DNA from: an uncultured Croceitalea sp.
GTDB taxonomy: Bacteria > Bacteroidota > Bacteroidia > Flavobacteriales > Flavobacteriaceae
Length of the DNA: 64,000 nt
NCBI GenBank assembly: GCA_947495075.1
Contig: CANLXH010000003.1
Location: 62,001 to 126,000 of the forward strand
Direction: 5' to 3'
This document shows positions 17,264-25,515 of this stretch, piece by piece; within the stretch, counting starts at the first letter, position 1; the number at the start of each line of letters is the position of its first letter. Made by a program: the position numbers and the translations under genes. The notes beneath the pieces were generated by a model. It did not search any database. It saw only the letters and a program-made list of their open reading frames with translations, and had not been told where the DNA came from.

Positions 17264-18931
17264 ATGAAAATTAAATCAAAAAATATATTATTTACAATTA
17301 CAGTATTAAGCTTAGGGTTTCAGAATGGGATGTATGCCCAAAATCAAAAAAACAATACAACTTTTATCGATATAAGGGATGGTAAAGTATACCAAACTGT
17401 GGAAATAGGAACGCAAGTATGGTTCGCAGAAAATTTTGCTTATTTACCAGAAGTTGACACTCTTAATATTTCTGTTTATGGTTATAAAGGTAATTCCATT
17501 AAAAAAGCAAAAAAAACTAAAGCCTACAAGGAGCACGGGGCACTTTATTCTTGGGAAAAGGCAAATCAGTTGGCGCCAAAAGGATGGAGATTGCCAACCG
17601 ATGCAGATTGGATACAACTGGAAACTCAAATAGGAATGCAAAAAGAACTTGCTGTAAAGCAAGGATGGAGAGGAGATAATGCACCTTCTCTTAAGGAAAA
17701 TGGCGATTCTGGGTTTAAGGTAAAATTCTCTGGATGGAGAACGGACTACGGAGACTTTAGATTTCAAGATGAACACGCTAATTTCTGGCTAGCAGATGCG
17801 CACGACAAGGAAAGGGCGTACGAAAGGCTCATTGGTATAAACAATAAAAAAATTGGCAGAGAATATGGAAACAAAGGTTGCGGATTTAGTGTAAGATATG
17901 TACGAGATATTCCTTCTGAAAAATATATAATATATCCTGAAAATGAATGGGAAATGATGCAAAACATATCAGACTTTGGTTGGAGTCAGGATAAAATAAA
18001 TAAGTTATATCGTTACGCTATTGATAGTACAAATGCTACAGGGATAATTGTTATTCAAAGTGGTAAAATGATATATGATTATGGAGATACCCACGAAATA
18101 AGTTACATAGCATCGGTAAGAAAGAGTTTATTGTCTATGCTTTATGGTAAATACGTGGATAATGGCACCATAAATCTAAACAAAACGCTGCGTGAATTGA
18201 AAATCGATGATAATGGTAGACTATTGAACATAGAAAAAGAAGCAACAATTTTGGATATTCTTAAGTCTAAATCTGGAGTATTTCATCCTGCGAGTAATCC
18301 AGGTGGTAACGAATGGCTATTTCCTGAGCGTGGAAGTAAAAAGCCAGGAACTTTTTTTATATACAATAATTGGGATTTTAATGTAGCAGGTCACATTTTT
18401 GAACAAGAAACAGGCAAAGATATCTACGATGCATTTGAGAACGATATTGCAAATAAAATAGGATTTCAACAATGGAACAGAAGTAAACAAAAGAAATCTG
18501 GAGACACTAGAAAATCTAAATTCAAAGCATATCATTTCGAAATATCTACAAGGGATATGGCCAGAGTGGGTTATTTGATGTTACGAAATGGAAAGTGGAA
18601 TAATGAACAAGTAATTCCAGCATCTTGGATAAAAAGGTCGACATCTATTACAACAAGTTATACAGATATGTATAAAGTTGACCCACGACTTAAAGACTGG
18701 CCGTGGTGGAAATGGGGACAAGGACTTATGTGGAGAATATGGGACAGTCCAAACCTTTCACCAGAATTTAAAGGTGCTTACACAGCTACTGGTAACGCAG
18801 GTCAATATATTACTATCATTCCATCAATGGATATTGTTATCGCTTTAAAAACAAAAGCCGTTTATGGAAGAAGAACCAACAAGGAAATCTATGAAAACTT
18901 TTTAATGAAATTATTTGATACTAAAAAATAA
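17264..18931 (+). CDS. FISUMP domain fused to a class C beta-lactamase-type serine hydrolase
   Basis: The 555-residue protein has a signal peptide (1-26, ending MYAQ) and then a FISUMP domain (about 32-215), recognisable from FIDIRDGKVYQTVEIGTQVW, ALYSWEKANQLAPKGWRLPT and GFSVRYVRD. A serine hydrolase of the beta-lactamase/PBP-4* superfamily follows (about 235-550). SVRK at 284-287 is the SxxK nucleophile motif, and the Tyr motif is probably in FIYNNWDFN. It should be periplasmic or on the surface. It is the first intact large gene of the accessory region, and its stop is followed within 40 bases by the shared cassette-end motif. Confidence 0.8.
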   Translation: MKIKSKNILFTITVLSLGFQNGMYAQNQKNNTTFIDIRDGKVYQTVEIGTQVWFAENFAYLPEVDTLNISVYGYKGNSIKKAKKTKAYKEHGALYSWEKANQLAPKGWRLPTDADWIQLETQIGMQKELAVKQGWRGDNAPSLKENGDSGFKVKFSGWRTDYGDFRFQDEHANFWLADAHDKERAYERLIGINNKKIGREYGNKGCGFSVRYVRDIPSEKYIIYPENEWEMMQNISDFGWSQDKINKLYRYAIDSTNATGIIVIQSGKMIYDYGDTHEISYIASVRKSLLSMLYGKYVDNGTINLNKTLRELKIDDNGRLLNIEKEATILDILKSKSGVFHPASNPGGNEWLFPERGSKKPGTFFIYNNWDFNVAGHIFEQETGKDIYDAFENDIANKIGFQQWNRSKQKKSGDTRKSKFKAYHFEISTRDMARVGYLMLRNGKWNNEQVIPASWIKRSTSITTSYTDMYKVDPRLKDWPWWKWGQGLMWRIWDSPNLSPEFKGAYTATGNAGQYITIIPSMDIVIALKTKAVYGRRTNKEIYENFLMKLFDTKK

Positions 18932-19301
18932 TATATTGATTAATAATAGTCTGAAAAAGCCTGCACGTAACAACGTATATAATTCACATCTTATTAGTTA
19001 CCTAACCTAAATTAAGGCATATTTAAGAGTCCGTCGATGGTAATATTCCTTCGGGTAGGCAAAACCACGCATCCAGTCCGCTCTTCTTTTGCTCATTGCC
19101 ATCGATGGGCCTTGTAGATATATACTTATTAATATAACAGGTTTTTGCTACCTTAGGTAAGGCTTTGGCACAAAAGTACAGCCATCGACAATGTCTATAA
19201 CCAATGAGGCAATATCATGGTCCCTTTTCAGGCATCGCCTCAATCGCAATATACAAAACCAATAGATAACATTTTAAAAACCAATAGTTCTGGATTGAAA
19301 T
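18932..19301. other. 370-base spacer: cassette-end motif, dyads and repeat
   Basis: No gene is seen. In order it holds the motif GTAACAACGTATATAATTCA (18967-18986), a 14-bp imperfect dyad (CCGTCGATGGTAAT at 19031-19044 with ATTGCCATCGATGG at 19095-19108), a further partial copy of that arm near 19182, and copy B of the 50-bp repeat. Confidence 0.55.
19209..19258 (+). repeat. 50-bp direct repeat, copy B
   Basis: Near-identical to 17101-17150. It ends about 43 bases before the ATG at 19302. Confidence 0.8.
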
Positions 19302-19535
19302 ATGAGAATTTTTGACCTTTTTAAAAGAAAACCAAAATCTGCTAAATTTAAATGCTCGACTTGCGGAGAGATACACGATGAATTACCAGCCCTCGGGTTT
19401 ATCTCACCATTTTATTACGATATCTTAAATAAAAAAGACAAAAAAGAAATTGCCGAATTATCCAGTGATTTTTGTGTCATAACTCACGAAGACCAAACGG
19501 ATAGATTTATAAGAACAACTTTAGAGGTAATTTAA
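19302..19535 (+). CDS. Truncated DUF2199-domain protein
   Basis: The 77 residues match the first half of DUF2199 proteins: FKCSTCGEIHDELPALGF, then SPFYYDILNKKDK and DFCVITHEDQTDRFIRTTLE. Known members are about twice as long, continuing with a Trp/Leu-rich second half that is absent here: the frame stops two codons after the TLE. The CxxC of CSTC may bind metal. The stop lies 3 bases before the next ATG. It is probably a truncated, perhaps non-functional, gene whose 3' half was replaced. Confidence 0.65.
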   Translation: MRIFDLFKRKPKSAKFKCSTCGEIHDELPALGFISPFYYDILNKKDKKEIAELSSDFCVITHEDQTDRFIRTTLEVI

Positions 19536-19538
19536 AGA

Positions 19539-20555
19539 ATGACGAAGAAGAAGAAAACAAAGTATAATAAGCTCAATATTCTGTTAATATTGGGCGGAAT
19601 ATTTATTGCTGCAATTTTTGGATATATAATCTTTTGTACACACCAAAGCCAGAAAAATCTGCTGTCATTTACGACAATACCATTAATATTGGGGATTATC
19701 TTTGAAAATAGAAGATTATCAACAGATTGGAAAACTATATTAATAAAAGTGGTTATTTCGCTTGTATTAAGTTTTTTTGCTTTTTTGCCAGCAAGAGGAG
19801 AACGTAATTACAGTCTCGAAATCCACATCGAAATGTGGCCTTATTTTTTCATCGTTTTTTTTGTTATTGCATCTGTAATACATCACGATAAGAAAATAAT
19901 TCCCCAACTAACAGAAGGAATTACTCTCTTGCAATCAATATCCATTATTTATTGGATTATAGATATTGGCTTTTTAAACTTTAAAAATATTTTTGCGTAT
20001 ACACTAATCGTAGTTGGGCTAATTTTCTGTGTTATATCATTTATACATGCATTTTCCTATATTAAACTAACCCGAAATTCAAGATTATTCTTAAGTGTTT
20101 GGAGTTCCATAATAATGATAGTCTTTGCGGTGGATCATATTTATAGAGTTTATAATTTTGATTATTTTGTTGATTATAAAATACTTAATGACGGACTTAA
20201 TATTTTACAATATTTTCTTCTTGGAGTTTCCCTAATTTATATTTTTCAAAATGCTTTTATGTTGTTTACATATTTACCTGACAGAAGTAGCTTTTATGGA
20301 AAATCAAAAATGAACGACATTAGAAAAATGAACGAAACCCATATTAAAAGATACGCTGTGAGTCAAACAAAAATAACTGATTCGTTACTGGCTTTAATAT
20401 TCACAGCAGGAATTTATTTCTGGAATTATAAATATCAAATAATGCCGAGACACACATTGATTTGGTTAATCTTTTGGTTTTTCCCATTTGTGATTTGGCT
20501 AAAAAAAATCATACTCGAAAAAAGAAAAACTACCTCCAGCACCACCTTACCTTAA
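19539..20555 (+). CDS. Polytopic membrane protein of unknown function
   Basis: The 338-residue protein has about nine hydrophobic helices (first at about 13-32, last at about 308-327), a basic start (MTKKKKTKYNK) and a Lys/Arg-rich end. No transporter signature or catalytic motif was recognised. It starts 3 bases after the truncated DUF2199 frame, so the pair would be read as one transcript. It is part of the all-plus-strand accessory block. Confidence 0.6.
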   Translation: MTKKKKTKYNKLNILLILGGIFIAAIFGYIIFCTHQSQKNLLSFTTIPLILGIIFENRRLSTDWKTILIKVVISLVLSFFAFLPARGERNYSLEIHIEMWPYFFIVFFVIASVIHHDKKIIPQLTEGITLLQSISIIYWIIDIGFLNFKNIFAYTLIVVGLIFCVISFIHAFSYIKLTRNSRLFLSVWSSIIMIVFAVDHIYRVYNFDYFVDYKILNDGLNILQYFLLGVSLIYIFQNAFMLFTYLPDRSSFYGKSKMNDIRKMNETHIKRYAVSQTKITDSLLALIFTAGIYFWNYKYQIMPRHTLIWLIFWFFPFVIWLKKIILEKRKTTSSTTLP

Positions 20556-20607
20556 AATCACCTACTGATGGGTATAGATTCAAAGTTCTCAAGAACAACA
20601 TTCAAAA

Positions 20608-20813
20608 GTAATTTATACTCCCAATACAGCAAAACCTAGCAAGGAAACGATTACTACGCGTACTCCCCGACTAACTATTGAGTGAATTAATATGGATGTC
20701 TAGCTTCCGTGCAATAGTTAAAAGATTTTGCTATATTTTAGTAGAAATCAGTCGCTAGTGCTGCAGCCCGCACACTACTTTGTAACTATATCGTTTAGCA
20801 CTGTAGTTATGCC
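20608..20813 (+). repeat. Hairpin-rich repeat, copy 1
   Basis: This is the most diverged of three copies (others at 21563-21785 and 24412-24630). It starts GTAATTTATACTCCCAATAC, passes through GATTTTGCTATATTTT and ends AGCACTGTAGTTATGCC, 17 bases before the ATG at 20831. The inner hairpin is degenerate (GATTACTACGCGTACTCC). There is no coding capacity. Confidence 0.7.
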
Positions 20814-20830
20814 CCATTTAAAATCGAAAA

Positions 20831-21349
20831 ATGAAAAACAAAGTACTAACAATTACCGCAGCATCAATTTATCTACTTATAGTAGGATGTAAAGAAATCG
20901 ATTCAACTCAAATCGACAAAGAAATAAATCCTGAAATCAGTATTGAACAAGAAGAAAAAGCTATTCTAGAAACACTTAATACTGAAACCGAAGCTGCGTT
21001 TCAGAGAGACTATGATAGTTGGAAAGATAAATGGGTACATGATTCGGACATTACGAAGGTCTATATTGACTTTGTGGACAACACTTTTTCTGAATCGATA
21101 GGTTGGAATGAAATAAGTCAATTTGTCAAAACATTTATTGAAGAACATCCAGAACCTGAACCCGTACCCAAATTGCTGGAGAAGATTGATGTCCGGTTAT
21201 ATGGTAATGGAGCCTGGGTCACCTACGAACAACAAGATTCACTACGTGGATTAAAACGGGAAACAAGACTTATGGAAAAAGTAAATGGGGAATGGAAAAT
21301 AGCAGGAATGCAAACGACCATTTACGGGTTTGATGAAAATAAAAACTAA
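20831..21349 (+). CDS. NTF2-like (SnoaL/DUF4440) lipoprotein
   Basis: The 172-residue product has a lipoprotein signal (LLIVGC, Cys20) and a cystatin-like NTF2 fold: EEKAILETLNTETEAAFQRD, DYDSWKDKWVHD, a beta-hairpin DVRLYGNGAWVTYEQ and the terminal VNGEWKIAGMQTT. Members bind small ligands or act as non-enzymatic stress proteins; the ligand here is unknown. It should be membrane-anchored in the periplasm. Its start lies 17 bases after a hairpin-rich repeat. Confidence 0.78.
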   Translation: MKNKVLTITAASIYLLIVGCKEIDSTQIDKEINPEISIEQEEKAILETLNTETEAAFQRDYDSWKDKWVHDSDITKVYIDFVDNTFSESIGWNEISQFVKTFIEEHPEPEPVPKLLEKIDVRLYGNGAWVTYEQQDSLRGLKRETRLMEKVNGEWKIAGMQTTIYGFDENKN

Positions 21350-21562
21350 CCAAAGAGGGTAGTTTTATATGATATCAAAAGATATTCGTTAAAATGAAAA
21401 AGTTAATTGACCACAGAGGATTGACTTCATCTTTCCCTACAAAACTCTGTTTTGAAAATAGAAAAGCCCCACTTACAAATTCAAGCAGAACATTGATTGC
21501 ACCCTATAAATCACCTTTAGATGGGCATTGAGCCAAAACTCACCAGAATGGCTGTTAAATCT
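21350..21562. other. Non-coding spacer with fragments shared inside the island
   Basis: No gene is seen. CACTTACAAATTCAAGCA (about 21470) recurs as GACTTACAAATTCAAGCA near 25787, and AAATCACCTTTAGATGGGCA (about 21508) resembles a stretch just after 20555. These are shared spacer modules rather than coding remnants. Confidence 0.45.
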
Positions 21563-21785
21563 GTTACTTGTTATTTAACGGGTGTTTATCGGTCGCTGTG
21601 CTCAGTAGAACTGTAATTTATACTCCCAATACCGCAAAACCCGGCAAGGGAACGTCCGCTACGCGGACTCCTTGGCCAACCATAGTGCGAATCTATACTG
21701 ATGTCAAATATCCGCACAATAGTTAAAGGATTTTGCTATATTTTCGTAAAATTCACCGAACTTCACATAGTGCGGTGTAGGCAAA
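21563..21785 (+). repeat. Hairpin-rich repeat, copy 2
   Basis: This is closely related to 24412-24630. Recognisable parts are GTTACTTGTTATTTAACGGG, CTGTAATTTATAC (21611-21623), a perfect small hairpin GTCCGC-TAC-GCGGAC (21654-21668), the second dyad ATAGTGCG (21682-21689) with CGCACAAT (21713-21720), and an end at GTGCGGTGTAGGC, 16 bases before the ATG at 21802. No coding capacity. Confidence 0.78.
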
Positions 21786-21801
21786 CATTTAGCAAGACCT
21801 C

Positions 21802-22239
21802 ATGAAAAAAAGAAAGACAATTGCATTATTACTTTTGATTATCGGAATTACTCTAAGTATTGCCTTTATAATGAAGATTGAATTTCCCCAAGGTTTCGAG
21901 GCATATTTTAAAAGAGAATATTATAACCAATTTGGTCCTTTAGCAATAAGTGTTGAACTATTAATTGCAAGTTATTACTTATTTATTGGACATAAAAAGA
22001 CAAATTTCACTTTGGCTCTTTTTGGTTTTACTGCTTTGTTAGATCCTTTTTTTAATCAGATAGGACTTTTCAAAAGCATCGTGCCTTTATATGGAACTAT
22101 AATTTTAGCAATTTGTGCTCTGTTATGTCTATGGTTGGCATTTGCAAACACATATAAATTAAAACGCTTATCTAATTTAGCGGCCTTCTTTAGTGTTGTC
22201 CTTGGCGTGATTGTAGAATTATTCTTCAATTACCTATAA
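21802..22239 (+). CDS. Small four-helix membrane protein
   Basis: The 145-residue protein has four hydrophobic segments (about 7-25, 47-65, 68-88 and 95-140, the last probably two helices) and no known motif. It is a single gene directly preceded by a hairpin-rich repeat and followed 10 bases after its stop by the shared cassette-end motif. Function unknown. Confidence 0.58.
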   Translation: MKKRKTIALLLLIIGITLSIAFIMKIEFPQGFEAYFKREYYNQFGPLAISVELLIASYYLFIGHKKTNFTLALFGFTALLDPFFNQIGLFKSIVPLYGTIILAICALLCLWLAFANTYKLKRLSNLAAFFSVVLGVIVELFFNYL

Positions 22240-22248
22240 TAAACGTTA

Positions 22249-22269
22249 GCCAACACCGTGTATAATTAA
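22249..22269 (+). repeat. Cassette-end motif after the 21802 gene
   Basis: GCCAACACCGTGTATAATTA is one of five related motifs with core ACAACAnnGnTATAATTnA lying 5-36 bases past stop codons (18967, 22249, 23467, 24258, 25522). Confidence 0.6.
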
Positions 22270-22358
22270 TTCCTTAACCACGCAACAAACCATACTCGAA
22301 CTACTGCAACTTTAATTGTAACAAATTTTTTATTCTGTCGTCTTGAAATAAAAAAGTA

Positions 22359-23462
22359 ATGAATAAGGTAGTTCCGATATTTTTTCTTCTAATTAGCACT
22401 TTATGTTTTTCACAAAAAATTGATGAAACAAAAACTAATTACATAAATCCAGAATTCGAAACTGAAATTAAAGAAGCTAAAACTTTAATAACAGAATTGA
22501 TGAATGAAAAATCTATTCCTGGTCTGTCAATTACTGTCGCTAATAAGAATAAAATACTCTGGTCTGAAGGATTTGGATTTGCAGATTTAGAAAATAAAAC
22601 CTCAGTTAAAATAAATTCAAAATTCCGAATAGGAAGTATATCCAAGTCGCTCACGTCAATAGCATTAGGTAAATTGATAGAAGAAGGAAAGATTAATTTG
22701 AGTGATACGGTTGAGGAATTAGTTCCCTATTTCCCGAAGAAAAAATATCCAATTACTATTCAAGAACTTGCATCTCACACTTCCGGAATACGAAACTACA
22801 ATTACAAAAACGGAGAATATTTTAGTGATACTCATTATAAAACTATAAAAGAAAGCCTCGATATATTCAAAGGGGACTCATTACTGTTCGAACCAAAAAC
22901 TAAATACGGTTATTCAACATATGGTTATGTTTTGTTGAGTGCCGCGATTGAAGAAGTAACAGGACAGAACTTTCTTGATTATATGCAAAATAACGTTTTT
23001 GAACCTATGGAAATGCACAATACAGTTCCAGACCTAAATCATAAAATTATTGACAAAAGAGTGGAATTTTATCAACTTCGAGATAGTACTATTATAAATG
23101 CAAGCTATATTGATAATTCTAATAAATGGGCAGGAGGCGGATTTCTTTCATCTTCATTAGATTTAGCAAAAATGTCTCAACACCTAATAAGAAAGGATAA
23201 GCTCAAAAAAGAGACTGTTAAACTCATATGGACACCTACAACTTTAGCAAACGGAGAAAAAATTAACTATTGTTTAGGCTGGCACAGAGACACGACTGAC
23301 TCGGAAAACACTTATATACATCATGGAGGGAGTTCTATTGGAGGACGTTCATTTTTGCTTATTTATCCAGAGGAGGAAATTATTATATCTATTACTTGTA
23401 ACTTATTTACAAGATTTAATGAATTATTTGTATTAAAAGTGGTTGATAAATTCAAAAAATAA
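22359..23462 (+). CDS. Secreted class C beta-lactamase-type serine hydrolase
   Basis: The 367-residue protein has a signal peptide (1-19, ending LCFSQ) and one beta-lactamase/transpeptidase-like domain. GSISKSLTSIALGKL carries the SxxK motif (S93 to K96), YGYSTYGYVLLSAAIEEVTG fits the Tyr-motif region, and IHHGGSSIGGRSF supplies the H-x-G motif. Such enzymes include esterases, D-aminopeptidases and PBP-like proteins; a true beta-lactamase role is not implied. It is the second enzyme of this superfamily in the island and is not close in sequence to the FISUMP fusion. Confidence 0.83.
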   Translation: MNKVVPIFFLLISTLCFSQKIDETKTNYINPEFETEIKEAKTLITELMNEKSIPGLSITVANKNKILWSEGFGFADLENKTSVKINSKFRIGSISKSLTSIALGKLIEEGKINLSDTVEELVPYFPKKKYPITIQELASHTSGIRNYNYKNGEYFSDTHYKTIKESLDIFKGDSLLFEPKTKYGYSTYGYVLLSAAIEEVTGQNFLDYMQNNVFEPMEMHNTVPDLNHKIIDKRVEFYQLRDSTIINASYIDNSNKWAGGGFLSSSLDLAKMSQHLIRKDKLKKETVKLIWTPTTLANGEKINYCLGWHRDTTDSENTYIHHGGSSIGGRSFLLIYPEEEIIISITCNLFTRFNELFVLKVVDKFKK

Positions 23463-23466
23463 CTAC

Positions 23467-23609
23467 CCACAACACGGTATATAAAAAATAGCGATTTAAG
23501 AGCTTCACTTAAAGTTGGTTTCGTAAATTTAACTTTACTAATAAACTGAAAAGTTAGTACATTAAAATCCGTTACTTTTCATTTACAAACACGTTCGAAT
23601 CAATTCACC
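23467..23609 (+). repeat. Spacer module bounded by two shared motifs (a)
   Basis: It begins with CCACAACACGGTATATAA (23467-23484), 5 bases past a stop, and ends with CGTTCGAATCAATTCACC (23592-23609). The two motifs are 125 bases apart. The same pair occurs at 24258/24394 and 25522/25648 with nearly the same spacing. Confidence 0.6.
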
Positions 23610-23701
23610 TACGGTGAACTTTAATCTGCGCAACTACCTTGCAATGCATCTTAAAGTGAATCGACTCAAACTATAGCGCTTTAGTTGTAAAACATTGAAA
23701 A

Positions 23702-24250
23702 ATGAGACTTTTAAAATTTATTTTAATATTAATTCCACTAAGCATTTTTGTATGCTCTAATTCTAACACAAAAGATTCCAAGAAGGTCAATAATCATAAG
23801 AGCACCGAAGTAAATTCGGAATCTAGTACTCTATCAATAAATCCAACTGTTGATTTATCAAGCATCCGTTTAACAATTGAACGTGGAGCGTTTCATTATG
23901 ATAAATTTATACTTAAAGACACCATAATTACCTTTTATCCATCTTCAGAAAATTTGAGCGAAGAAAATGACAACTACAACCAAGTTTCTAAACAAGTAAT
24001 TAGTAAACAAACACGAAATAAATTTATAGAAAAAATCATCGGAGGTGGGTTTTTCAAACTAAAGAATTCATATTCAAGCAATACAAGTTGCAATAGTCAT
24101 TTAACAGTTACTTTTAAGTTTAACAATCAAACGAAAAAAATAGTTTCCGAAGATTTTGAAAGTGGATGTCCAGAAATTTTGAAATTTATTGAACAAGAAA
24201 TAATTCGAATGCATAATAAAAATTTAAAACGGATTTTATTGCCTGGATAA
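23702..24250 (+). CDS. Probable lipoprotein of unknown function
   Basis: The 182-residue protein starts with a hydrophobic signal (LKFILILIPLSIFVCSN) whose Cys18 may be lipidated, although the lipobox is imperfect. A Ser/Asn/Lys-rich linker (about 20-50) leads to a domain with two Cys residues (SNTSCNSHLTVTFKF and FESGCPEILKFIEQEI) that could form a disulfide. No family recognised. The start lies 21 bases after a GTTGTA core ending the upstream spacer (AGCGCTTTAGTTGTAAAAC). Confidence 0.58.
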   Translation: MRLLKFILILIPLSIFVCSNSNTKDSKKVNNHKSTEVNSESSTLSINPTVDLSSIRLTIERGAFHYDKFILKDTIITFYPSSENLSEENDNYNQVSKQVISKQTRNKFIEKIIGGGFFKLKNSYSSNTSCNSHLTVTFKFNNQTKKIVSEDFESGCPEILKFIEQEIIRMHNKNLKRILLPG

Positions 24251-24257
24251 AACCGTT

Positions 24258-24411
24258 TTACAATAATGGCTATAATTAATGCGAGCGCAGGCTCTAGCCT
24301 AAATGTTGGCAGATTTGCACTATCGCAAAAGCTTTTACTTATGCTGGCTTAAAATTCACTGAATTTCTGCACCACACTAATCATAGCCGAGACCGTTCGA
24401 GTCAATTCACC
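24258..24411 (+). repeat. Spacer module bounded by two shared motifs (b)
   Basis: It begins ACAATAATGGCTATAATTAA, 8 bases past a stop, and ends CGTTCGAGTCAATTCACC (24394-24411). The inner end ACTAATCATAGCC pairs with GGCTATAATTAATG, so the module is an imperfect palindrome of about 150 bases. Confidence 0.65.
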
Positions 24412-24630
24412 GTTACTTGTTATTTAATGGGTGTTCATCGGTCGCTGTGCTCGGTGGAACTGTAATTTATACCCCCACACAAAACCCAGCAAGGGAACGT
24501 CAGCTACGCAGATTCCTTAGCGAATCATTGTGCGAATCTATACGGAGGTCAAATATCCGCACAATAGTTAGAGGATTTTGCTATATTTCCGTATAAATCA
24601 CAGCACTACGTTTAGTGCTGTAGTTGTACC
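24412..24630 (+). repeat. Hairpin-rich repeat, copy 3
   Basis: This copy is related to 21563-21785. The outer arms CTGTAATTTATAC (24460-24472) and GTATAAATCACAG (24591-24603) pair with one mismatch. Inside are the hairpins GTCAGC-TAC-GCAGAT and ATTGTGCG/CGCACAAT. It ends AGTGCTGTAGTTGTACC, 12 bases before the ATG at 24643. Total intergenic length is 392 bases, with no gene. Confidence 0.78.
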
Positions 24631-24642
24631 ACATATAAGAAA

Positions 24643-25515
24643 ATGACAGGTAACTTTATTGACACTTATCGCTATCAATTCAAAAAGGTTAAAAATAACT
24701 GGAAGGAGAGTATCTCTCTAATTACAACTGAATTTGGTCAAATTAGAATGTTAGATACTTTGGGTGAAAAGCCTGTTATTCTAAACGTACCTGATGGACC
24801 GAATGTTATTGAACATCATCAAGAGTTAATTACAAAATTATCTAAAAGATTCAGAGTTATTTGCTTTGAATTTCCTGGGATTGGATTTTCATACCCAAAT
24901 TCAAATTATGATTACTCATTTCCTAATGCTTCAAAGTTGATAATTAACTTAATGGATATATTGAAAATTGAAAAAGCAGCACTTGCTTTTTCTTGTTCTA
25001 ACGGATTTTACGCGATTAAGGCAGCTGAATTATTTCCACTAAGAATTAATAGACTATTTCTTTCTCAAACATCTTCATTAAATTCAATGAGTAAATGGAC
25101 AGAAAATGCAATTCCTAAAATATTAAAATTTCCTGTTATAGGGCAAATTGCAAATATATTCTCTGAAAAAAAGTTTGCAAAAATTTGGTATAAATATGCC
25201 CTTCCCAAACATGCGGACACATCAAAATACCAAAATGAAGCTCTAAATGCTTTGAATAATGGAGGGTGTTTTTGTTTATCTAGTTTGGTACAAGGATTAT
25301 CAAAAGAAGTAAATTCAACACTTAAAGTTTTAGAAATTCCTGCAACACTTATATGGGGAAGTAAAGACTTTACTCATAAAAACACAGATAAGCAGTCCAT
25401 AATGCAACATCTTCCAAATTGTGAAATAATTGAATTCGATAATTGTGGACATTTCCCTGAACTAGAAGATACGGATAAATATGTAAGTTTAATAAATGAA
25501 AGAATGGAATTATAA
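24643..25515 (+). CDS. Alpha/beta hydrolase with altered nucleophile elbow
   Basis: The 290-residue protein has an alpha/beta-hydrolase fold: the oxyanion-side strand VILNVPDGP, FRVICFEFPGIGFS, a nucleophile elbow FSCSNGF (S119; first Gly of GxSxG replaced by Ser117), the acid loop ATLIWGSKDFTH and the catalytic His in CGHFPELED. No signal peptide, so probably cytoplasmic. Substrate unknown. It is a single-gene unit between a hairpin-rich repeat and the cassette-end motif, the last gene before tRNA-Arg. Confidence 0.8.
   Translation: MTGNFIDTYRYQFKKVKNNWKESISLITTEFGQIRMLDTLGEKPVILNVPDGPNVIEHHQELITKLSKRFRVICFEFPGIGFSYPNSNYDYSFPNASKLIINLMDILKIEKAALAFSCSNGFYAIKAAELFPLRINRLFLSQTSSLNSMSKWTENAIPKILKFPVIGQIANIFSEKKFAKIWYKYALPKHADTSKYQNEALNALNNGGCFCLSSLVQGLSKEVNSTLKVLEIPATLIWGSKDFTHKNTDKQSIMQHLPNCEIIEFDNCGHFPELEDTDKYVSLINERMEL

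Noticed and set aside
22359-23462. Antibiotic-resistance beta-lactamase
   Set aside because: Motifs fit the wide class C serine-hydrolase superfamily, mostly esterases and peptidases; no evidence for drug hydrolysis.
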